Source of the DNA: a virus
DNA: 22,532 nucleotides
IMG/VR virus record: IMGVR_UViG_3300049841_000015
Location: 1-22,532 of that record
Reading direction: 5' to 3' (one strand)
The translations under genes and the position numbers were made by a program. How positions within the stretch are numbered: position 1 is the stretch's first letter; each line of letters opens with the position of its first letter. Shown piece after piece: positions 7,664-13,989 of the stretch. The notes beneath the pieces were generated by a model that saw nothing but the letters and a program-made list of their open reading frames with translations, had not been told where the DNA came from and ran no database searches.

Positions 7664-8602
7664 TTACCCGATGTTGGAGTACGTGACCACCGCATCCGTC
7701 TCTTCGACGGCGCAGGCCACGCGACAGGTCAGCACGATGATGTAGACGCGGGCACGGATGTCCTTGTCGAATTCCATCGTGACCTTCCGTTGGATGCCGA
7801 AGATCAGGTTCAGCGGATCGCAGAACAGGCCGCGCGCAGCGGGCATCAGCGGCACGCCTTGCAGTTGCGAACCCCATGCGTAGACCGGCCCGGTGCCTTG
7901 CAGCATCGAGTCGCCGAGCGCCGTCTGCCGGTTGGCATACGTGTCGCGGTACTCCGTGTCGTTGTCCACCGAGACGAAGTGCGTCAGGCGGGCACGGTTG
8001 CGGAGGTACTTGTCGGGCATCGCCTTGACCCCGGCCTTCAGCAAGTCCTTGCTGATGGTCGCGCCGCCGCCGTTGACGATGTGCGACGTGCACAGCTTCA
8101 GGTAGCCGTCGAGCATGGCGAGGTACGGGTCAGCCGACACGCTGTCGCCGAGCAGGAGCAGTTCTTCCAGATCGAGCGCCGCGCGTTCCGCGATCAACTG
8201 GGTGATGGTTTCCATCAGGCCACCGCCCGATTCGCCCATCGCCGCATTGATCGAGCCGCGCTCGATGTTGTCTTCCATCACGTCGTAGGGAATCCAGACT
8301 TCCGCGATGGCTTCCTTGGTCGTCAGGGTGACCTGCGACAGATCAGGCTTCACGCGCTTGTTGGACGCGAGCGCCGTGGCCGAGGTCGCCGGGTTCATGA
8401 TCCGCGTGCCGAAGCCGATCTTGTTGATCTTGCGCGTCGGGGCGTTCATCGTGACCACCCGCGCCGAGTTGAGGATCGTCGGCGAGTCGATCAGCGTGCG
8501 GATGAACGTGTCGGTCATCTCGGGGTTGAGAAGACCGCCGTTGTTGGTGATGTCGGACAGCGCGATGTCCGCTTTCTGAAGCAGTGCTTGGTTGTCGCTC
8601 AT
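7664..8602 (-). CDS. major capsid protein (HK97-fold type)
   Basis: The product has 312 residues. The ATG has AGGAG 9 nt upstream, a strong site expected for an abundant protein. The sequence contains SNKRVKPDLSQVTLTTKEAI then AEVWIPYDVMEDNI, followed by LIAERAALDLEELLLLGDS. The pattern of a strand entering the spine helix, then an acidic helix with AALDLEE, is typical of HK97-like capsid proteins of this length. The gene lies right after the scaffold and before the connector genes, and a strong intrinsic terminator follows. It would form the icosahedral shell around the packaged DNA. No cleavage site or E-loop residues can be fixed by eye. Confidence 0.85.
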   Translation of the reverse strand: MSDNQALLQKADIALSDITNNGGLLNPEMTDTFIRTLIDSPTILNSARVVTMNAPTRKINKIGFGTRIMNPATSATALASNKRVKPDLSQVTLTTKEAIAEVWIPYDVMEDNIERGSINAAMGESGGGLMETITQLIAERAALDLEELLLLGDSVSADPYLAMLDGYLKLCTSHIVNGGGATISKDLLKAGVKAMPDKYLRNRARLTHFVSVDNDTEYRDTYANRQTALGDSMLQGTGPVYAWGSQLQGVPLMPAARGLFCDPLNLIFGIQRKVTMEFDKDIRARVYIIVLTCRVACAVEETDAVVTYSNIG

Positions 8603-8640
8603 TGCAAAATCTCCTGTCAGGGTAAGTGGATTTGCGCTGT

Positions 8641-10248
8641 TTACCGACGCGCAGCGGTGCGGTGTTGCCCAATCTGCCGCTCCGCGAAGGACGACTTCTG
8701 GGTACGGACAGAGGTTTGGTAGGCAGTGTCGATGACGCCAAGCTCCTTATGCTCATGCTTGGTCACCTTCGCCGGGGCGTGATCTTCGGCGGGGACTGCA
8801 CCGATGACCGTGCCCTTCGCTGCCGCCTCGGCTTTTTGGGCCGCAGTCTGCGCCGTCGTTTCGACGGCAGCGACCTTGGTCACCAGTTCGCCAACGCTCT
8901 TCGTGATGAGGGCGATGTTCGCCGCCATCTCGCTGAGTGCCTTCTGTACCGTTGCATCCATGGGCGCGACTGTAGCAGTCGAATCGGCCTCCTGAGACCC
9001 CTCGGCCTTCTTGGCGAAGGGGTTGGGCTTCTTCGGTGCGGCATCGTTACCGGGGGCCGCAGGCGCGGGCGCAGCGGGTTCGCCTGCCGGTTGGGCGGGC
9101 GCAGCCGCAGCGGGAGCAGCGGCAGGCGCAGCGGGAGCAGCGGGAGCCGTCGAACCTTGGGCCGCAGCCTGCACGGTGGACTTCTCGTCGGGCGTCATGT
9201 TGTCCCATGCGTCTTGATCCACGCCCTCGGGCGCAGCGCCACCACCGCCTTCGGCACCCTCGGTCGCCGCCTCGGCACCTTCGCCTGCGTCTTCCATGCC
9301 ACCTTCGGAGGCAGCGGGTTGCGCGGCATCGGCAGCGGGGGCAGCGGGCTTCTTCGGCGGGAATGCCTTCAGGAGCAGTTCCATGCGCGCGGCATCTTCC
9401 TTCATGACCTTGCCGGTGCTGCCGCACGCCTTGCAGCCCTTGCCGTCGCAGATCGGGCAGTCCTTGGTCTCTTCGACCTTGGCCACCGCCGCAGCCGGGG
9501 CATCGAGCTTTTGGGCGGCAGTCTTTTTCTTCTTGCACGCCTTGGTCACGATTTCGTCGGCCTTGAAGGCGAGTTCCGGCAGGGCTTCCTTCAGCCGTTG
9601 CACGTACACCGCGATCCCGGCGTTGATGGCGGCAGCTTCGTCTTCCTTGCCCTCGTCGGCCTTGGTGACGCTGCCCGACAGGGCTTCCTCGGGCGAAGGC
9701 AGGAAGCCGCACTCTTCGAACACGGCGGCGAGCGGGGTGTCCTTGACGATGGTCTCGGCATCGAGGTCCGCGACGAGCGCGAGCGTGTTGCCCGACATCT
9801 TCACCACCACCGAGGTCTCGCCTTCGCCTTGGTTGAAGATCACGGTGTTATCTTCGTTCTCCGTGGTGTTGTCGGTGGCCACGCCTGCCGCGTGCAGTTC
9901 CTTGATCGTGTCCTCGTCCATGTGGTCGCCCTTCTCCACGACGAGGCCGACGATGGTGGGCTTGGGCGCTTCGGCAGCGGCTTCCGGCTTCGGCTCCGCA
10001 TCCTTGGCGACGAGAACCGCGCCGCGCGACGGGCGCACCGCATCGTCGTCTTGGTCCATCTTGATGACGTTGCGGATGTCGCTCAGGTCGAGCTTGCCGC
10101 GCGATTCGACGTTGATCATGCCGGTCTCCGTTTCGGGGTGTTGCTTGATGATGCGGAAGGGGATGCGATTGGCTCCCCGGTTCACCAAGCTGATGTAATC
10201 AGCGGTGCCGTTCTCTAGTTTGTTTACGTCAATGCGAATCTTGGGCAT
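8641..10248 (-). CDS. scaffold-like capsid assembly protein with four-Cys motif
   Basis: The product has 535 residues and starts at an ATG preceded by GGAAGG. Its N-terminus (ADYISLVNRGANRIPFRIIK, 16-35) is a motif seen in phage scaffold and protease-linked proteins. Residues 264-280 read CPICDGKGCKACGSTGK, a Cys-x-x-Cys pair duplicated in DnaJ zinc-finger style, probably one zinc site. Residues 300-420 are low complexity and Ala/Pro/Gly-rich, apparently disordered. Residues 430-480 are Ala/Lys/Glu-rich and look like a coiled coil. Disorder plus a coiled coil directly before the major capsid gene fits a scaffold, removed during maturation by the XkdF-like protease. A minor capsid or fibre role cannot be excluded. 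The long plus-strand ORFs over this region are shadows. Confidence 0.7.
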   Translation of the reverse strand: MPKIRIDVNKLENGTADYISLVNRGANRIPFRIIKQHPETETGMINVESRGKLDLSDIRNVIKMDQDDDAVRPSRGAVLVAKDAEPKPEAAAEAPKPTIVGLVVEKGDHMDEDTIKELHAAGVATDNTTENEDNTVIFNQGEGETSVVVKMSGNTLALVADLDAETIVKDTPLAAVFEECGFLPSPEEALSGSVTKADEGKEDEAAAINAGIAVYVQRLKEALPELAFKADEIVTKACKKKKTAAQKLDAPAAAVAKVEETKDCPICDGKGCKACGSTGKVMKEDAARMELLLKAFPPKKPAAPAADAAQPAASEGGMEDAGEGAEAATEGAEGGGGAAPEGVDQDAWDNMTPDEKSTVQAAAQGSTAPAAPAAPAAAPAAAAPAQPAGEPAAPAPAAPGNDAAPKKPNPFAKKAEGSQEADSTATVAPMDATVQKALSEMAANIALITKSVGELVTKVAAVETTAQTAAQKAEAAAKGTVIGAVPAEDHAPAKVTKHEHKELGVIDTAYQTSVRTQKSSFAERQIGQHRTAARR

Positions 10249-10251
10249 GGG

Positions 10252-10314
10252 TCACCTTCCGCGAACTGTAACAATGTGGTGGGCACCTGACAATGCAGAT
10301 GTCTGCAAACTCAT
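10252..10314 (-). CDS. possible 20-residue mini-ORF carrying the LQTSA palindrome
   Basis: The ATG overlaps the stop of the HD gene by 4 bp (ATGA). Twenty codons follow, MSLQTSALSGAHHIVTVRGR, ending at a TGA 3 nt before the scaffold ATG. Residues 3-7 are encoded by the palindrome in the same frame used in the larger genes. There is no clear Shine-Dalgarno sequence of its own, so it would depend on coupling. It may be a functional leader peptide, a remnant of a tagged gene, or an accident of the palindrome position. Confidence 0.3.
   Translation of the reverse strand: MSLQTSALSGAHHIVTVRGR
10293..10308. repeat. 16-bp palindrome, copy 3
   Basis: Minus strand TTGCAGACATCTGCAT, one mismatch in the outermost pair. 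It lies just after the HD gene stop and is codons 3-7 of the 20-codon mini-ORF. Confidence 0.85.
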
Positions 10315-11801
10315 CCGAACAAACTGCGCTTGAGGACCATGAAGAAGTCCCCTTTGCGGGTGATGAGCTTGGCGATCAGCACCACCTTCTTCTTGAACGG
10401 GTCGATGAACTTGGTCAGCCCCTTGCTGATCAGTTCGTCGGGTGTCGAGTGGTAGGTCTCGGCGAGCTTCTTGTACTGGCGCTGCCCCAGATCGAGAACC
10501 TTGGCCAGTCCTTCGTTGGCCTTGCCCCGTTCCATCGTCACTTCCACCGCCTTGTCCTCGGCATTCCACTTCACTCCCTTGTACTGGGAGCCGACCATGC
10601 CGAGCGTGAACTTGGGCAGCACGCCCGAGACTTCGGACACGGCGTGCGAGTATGCCGCCTTCAACTCGGGTGACAGGTGACCGGCCTTCTCGATGTTGGC
10701 CCGCATCAGTTCCTTGGCACTGGCCACGTCCACCTTACCCTCGCCGAGCTTGACCAGTACGCCGATGTTGTCGGGCACGTGGCGCAGCATCGGCGGCATC
10801 TTCTCCTTGTGGAAGAGCGCGAAGTTGTCAGCCGTGGAGAAGGCACTGCGCTCCGGGTGCTGCTCCCAGTCCACCGAGGGTGAGTCGTGCGCGCCGATCA
10901 TCGTGGAGGCCATCGTCACCCAGTCCTTGCCCAAGCTCTTCTCCAAGATCGGGCCGACATGCTCGTTGAAGTATTGCTGCCCCCACCGGGGATGATCGAG
11001 GTCGAGGAAGTTGCGCGACGGTGGCGTGAGATAGCCCATGTCGTGCGTTGCGGCCACCACGTCCATCAGGAGCCGGTTGCCGGGAGTGTTCACGTTGGTG
11101 GGCAGCACGCCGAGGATTTCCTTGGCCATCTGCGCGTCACCGCGCAGGTGGAAGCTGCCGTGATCGCCGAGCGTGCGCGAAGCCGCTTCATAGTCCTGCG
11201 CGATCACCATGCGAGTCAGGGCGTGTTGCAGGTTGCGGGCGTCCTCCTCGTTCATGCCCGCTGCCCGTGCGTTGGCGTGCGTGGCGTCCATCATCTCGAT
11301 GATCGCCTTCTGGTTGTCGGGCGGCAGCACCTTGCTGTAGCTCGCCACGTAGTCTTGCAGGTTGGTGAACGGCTTGTCGGCCCCGAGCAGTTCGTCCATG
11401 CGTGCGGGCACGCTGTTGCGCGGATCGGCCAGTGCGTCACGATGCTCGCGCGAGAGCTTGCTGAAGGCTTCGTTGCGATCTTGAATCGGCATCTTGGCGA
11501 AGTCTTCGATGGTGCCCGGTCCCACGGGCGCTTCGGGGGCACTGCCCACCCCACCTTTGGTGAACTGCCCGCCTTCGGCATTGCCTGCCGACACGCGCGG
11601 GTGGGCCGCTTCGTCCCACTCGGCCTTTTTTGCAGACATCTGCACACCCTTGGGCAGGTAGCTGTTGATCAGCCGCTTCATGCTCTCGGGCACCTGCTCC
11701 ATGGATTCAAAGTGCTTGCACTCGTCCACGCACGGCCACGCCACCTCAGGCGGCATGTTGGGCGCAGCGAGGCGAAGATAGGTTCGCAGTTCAGGATTCA
11801 T
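10311..11801 (-). CDS. tagged HD-domain phosphohydrolase
   Basis: The ATG at 11801 overlaps the previous stop by 4 bp; the product has 496 residues. Residues 1-52 form a leader with WPCVDECKH. The palindrome then encodes VQMSA (53-57), and the tag variant EWDEAAHPRVSAGNAEGGQF follows (61-80). M55 is itself a plausible internal start: AAGGG lies 7 nt before it (ATG at 11639). The HD domain shows a full set of metal ligands: H218 (FHLRGD), H253-D254 (AATHDMG), H270 (DHPRWGQ), H305 (IGAHDS) and D325 (STADNF). HD proteins hydrolyse nucleotides or cyclic and signalling nucleotides, so an ejected HD enzyme could act on host nucleotides; the substrate is unknown. The C-terminus is Lys-rich. The HD call is firm, the delivery hypothesis is inference. 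Confidence 0.8.
   Translation of the reverse strand: MNPELRTYLRLAAPNMPPEVAWPCVDECKHFESMEQVPESMKRLINSYLPKGVQMSAKKAEWDEAAHPRVSAGNAEGGQFTKGGVGSAPEAPVGPGTIEDFAKMPIQDRNEAFSKLSREHRDALADPRNSVPARMDELLGADKPFTNLQDYVASYSKVLPPDNQKAIIEMMDATHANARAAGMNEEDARNLQHALTRMVIAQDYEAASRTLGDHGSFHLRGDAQMAKEILGVLPTNVNTPGNRLLMDVVAATHDMGYLTPPSRNFLDLDHPRWGQQYFNEHVGPILEKSLGKDWVTMASTMIGAHDSPSVDWEQHPERSAFSTADNFALFHKEKMPPMLRHVPDNIGVLVKLGEGKVDVASAKELMRANIEKAGHLSPELKAAYSHAVSEVSGVLPKFTLGMVGSQYKGVKWNAEDKAVEVTMERGKANEGLAKVLDLGQRQYKKLAETYHSTPDELISKGLTKFIDPFKKKVVLIAKLITRKGDFFMVLKRSLFG
11630..11645. repeat. 16-bp palindrome, copy 4
   Basis: Minus strand GTGCAGATGTCTGCAA, with the centre inverted (TG instead of CA). It encodes VQMSA 11 nt before the tag of the HD protein and creates an in-frame ATG with AAGGG upstream. 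Confidence 0.85.
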
Positions 11802-12139
11802 GCTGATACCCACTTTCCGTTGCGGATGAAACCGTGATCACCACACGAACACAGGATACTGGGAGAGAGCGTCAGCGGTTCCCACGATTCGACTTGCCAG
11901 AAGTGGCTGCGCTCATTGCCGGGAATGGAGCGAGTACCGGGCAGATCGAACCAACACGCCCCCATGCACGGCTCGCCCGTGACCTTGTGCGGATGCCTGA
12001 TCGTGCAGCCCGCCTTGGGCACGTCGGGCACCCCGGCGTAGCGTTCCGCATTCGATGGGATGTCGCGGTCAGGTGACCACTGAAACCACCGCAGCGAGTG
12101 GCCATCTCCCAACTCAAGGTCTGCGTCTTCGTTCCACAT
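11798..12139 (-). CDS. small cysteine-containing protein, DUF6527-like
   Basis: I chose the ATG at 12139 (MWNEDADLELG) because AAGGGGG lies 5 nt upstream; this gives 113 residues. In-frame ATGs at 12160 and 12175 are alternatives, and the last overlaps the upstream stop (ATGA). The protein contains GCTIRHPHKVTGEPCMGACWFD in its middle (three cysteines, two histidines). It ends with LTLSPSILCSCGDHGFIRNG KWV, a C-terminus that resembles DUF6527-type phage proteins, whose function is unknown to me; the Cys/His content suggests metal binding. The stop overlaps the next ATG by 4 bp. The gene is well supported by spacing and composition; the family name is from memory and tentative. Confidence 0.7.
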   Translation of the reverse strand: MWNEDADLELGDGHSLRWFQWSPDRDIPSNAERYAGVPDVPKAGCTIRHPHKVTGEPCMGACWFDLPGTRSIPGNERSHFWQVESWEPLTLSPSILCSCGDHGFIRNGKWVSA

Positions 12140-12171
12140 AACTACCCCCTTCGTGACCATCGGCTCACCGA

Positions 12172-13989
12172 TCATTGGTTGGCCTTGATTATTTCGTTGA
12201 TGTAGCGGTCGCGCTTCTTGGCGTCCTTCATGGTGAGGATCGTGCCGATGATGCCCTCGCCGTAGCCCTTGCCGAACAGGCCCGATGATGCCACGGGAAT
12301 CAGCACGCGCCTCGGGATGATCAAGCCCATATACTGGCGAGTGCCGCCGCGCTCCTTGCCAATCGTGTGGTCCACGTACAGCGGACCTTCCTTGTTCCAT
12401 GCGTGCGACAGTGGCACGCCATGCTCCGTCACCACGCCTTCCACGTACTCGATGGGCACCTTGGTGACGCTGTTGGGGTCGCGCGCATCGGCGAGCATCA
12501 CGTCAATCGAGTTGTTGTAGCAGCGGTGCGGTGTCATCGGCTTGTCGGTGTTCTCCACTTCCATCGGTGTGCCGTGCTTGTGCACGAAGTCGAGACGCGG
12601 CAGGTGGGCCATCGTGGAAAGCTTGTCGAGCAGCGATGAGATGGGTTCGTTCTCGGGGATGTTGTTGCTGCGGGCCAAGTGCAACAGTTGGAAAGCGTTG
12701 CCCAACGGCGACTCAGGCTCACGGTAGCCCCCCTCCCCCGAGGTGAACTGGCCCGTCCTCGGGTCGTGGTTGGGATTGAACTTGAAGATCGCTTCGAACT
12801 TCTGCTCCTTGACGCGCTTCACCGCCTTGCCGGTGTGCGTGCGCCACTCGGCGAGACTGCTCACGGAGTAGCCCATCGACTTCTTGCTGCGCGGCGCGAA
12901 GGTCATCAGTTGAATCTGGTCGCGCGGCACCTTGCCCAGTGCTTGCAGGTTGGAGCCGAAGAACAGCGGATCGAGGTCGCCGGTCACCGCTTCGCGGGCC
13001 GCGAGCCACGTCTTGAGGAAGCGTTCCTTAGCGTCCTTCTTCTCGGTGTCGGTCGCGGGCCGCTGCACGAAGGTGGACTCACTGGTGCGCGCGACGATCT
13101 TGGCGTTGCCGGTCTTGTCTCCCCACGACAAGTTGTGCCCCGACCATGCCAACATCTCCTCGGTGTAGCCTGCCCCCTTCATCTCGGTGCGGGTGTCGTG
13201 CAACAGGTCGTAGATTTGCGGGTGCAGATCGGTGCCGGGATAGCTCTCCTTGGTGTCGCCGATGTAGGTCTTCATCTTCTCAAGGAAGCCGCGCTCGCGG
13301 GCTTGCTCGATCAGGTCTTGTGGGGTCACGTCCCCGGCCATGTAGTCGCGGGCGAGCAGCATGGCGCTGTGAATGCCTTCGGCCACCTTGCGATCCGTGG
13401 CGAAGCTGATGGTGTCATCGGTGCCGCCGCCCAAGCCCAACCCCGCGCCTTGGTTCAACTCCTCACGGGTCTTCAGCCCGTGCTTCTCCACGTCGGACGC
13501 TGCCGTAGTGACGTGATAGAGGACCGGAGGCAGCGGGCCATACTTCTCGCCGCCGCCATGCCACCCGCCGAGCTTTTCGAACTCCTCCAACGTGAGCTTG
13601 CCCGTCGAGACGGCAGCGTTGGCCTGCCGATCCCACTCCTTCCGCAACTCGCGGTTCTCGCGCAGGATCGCCATCACCTTCTCTTCCATCTCGGGCGTGC
13701 GCTGCGTGGCGTCGAGTTCCGTCCACTGGGTCAGCAACTTCTCGCCTTCGGGTTCGTGGGTCTTGGCGTACACGTCCTTGGGCACGCGCCATGCTTCGGC
13801 GTGCGCGAACTGTCCCCCTGCGGAAGAGCCTGCGGGTTCGTGATTGGGGTTGAACTTGAGAATTGCAGACATCTGCAACTCGTCAGGGTCTTCGAACGTC
13901 GCGGGGCACTTGCGCCAATCGTCCGTCTTGTCGAAGGAGACGGTGGCGAAGAAGTCGTCCATGAGAGCTTGGGCGCTACTCGTCTTCAT
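12172..13989 (-). CDS. two-module tagged protein: ADP-ribosyltransferase-like + papain/transglutaminase-like
   Basis: The product has 605 residues. The ATG overlaps the end of the polyprotein gene by 14 bp. Residues 38-42 (LQMSA) come from a palindrome copy and are followed by the tag LKFNPNHEPAGSSAGGQF (44-61). Module 1 continues with a helical region and LYHVTTAASDVEKHGLKTRE (157-176) and DDTISFATDRKVAEGI (191-206). The Y-H-x-T...GL...SF-x-T-D pattern fits H-Y-E type ADP-ribosyltransferase or RNA phosphotransferase-like folds, with H159 as the probable NAD-binding residue. Module 2 starts with the second tag FKFNPNHDPRTGQF (402-415). It then carries HRCYNNS (C490), YVEGVVTEHGVPLSHAWN (H529) and LYVDHT (D540), a probable Cys-His-Asp triad like that of transglutaminase/papain-fold proteins. 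An AAGGAG lies just before the second tag without a start codon. The activities are inferred from motifs. Confidence 0.75.
   Translation of the reverse strand: MKTSSAQALMDDFFATVSFDKTDDWRKCPATFEDPDELQMSAILKFNPNHEPAGSSAGGQFAHAEAWRVPKDVYAKTHEPEGEKLLTQWTELDATQRTPEMEEKVMAILRENRELRKEWDRQANAAVSTGKLTLEEFEKLGGWHGGGEKYGPLPPVLYHVTTAASDVEKHGLKTREELNQGAGLGLGGGTDDTISFATDRKVAEGIHSAMLLARDYMAGDVTPQDLIEQARERGFLEKMKTYIGDTKESYPGTDLHPQIYDLLHDTRTEMKGAGYTEEMLAWSGHNLSWGDKTGNAKIVARTSESTFVQRPATDTEKKDAKERFLKTWLAAREAVTGDLDPLFFGSNLQALGKVPRDQIQLMTFAPRSKKSMGYSVSSLAEWRTHTGKAVKRVKEQKFEAIFKFNPNHDPRTGQFTSGEGGYREPESPLGNAFQLLHLARSNNIPENEPISSLLDKLSTMAHLPRLDFVHKHGTPMEVENTDKPMTPHRCYNNSIDVMLADARDPNSVTKVPIEYVEGVVTEHGVPLSHAWNKEGPLYVDHTIGKERGGTRQYMGLIIPRRVLIPVASSGLFGKGYGEGIIGTILTMKDAKKRDRYINEIIKANQ
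13863..13878. repeat. 16-bp palindrome, copy 5
   Basis: Minus strand TTGCAGATGTCTGCAA with perfect arms and TG centre. It encodes LQMSA 5 nt before the first tag of the 605-residue protein. Confidence 0.85.

Noticed and set aside
12780-12810. A functional internal start before the second tag of the 605-residue protein
   Set aside because: AAGGAG is present, but no ATG, GTG or TTG lies at a usable distance in frame; it may only be a relic.
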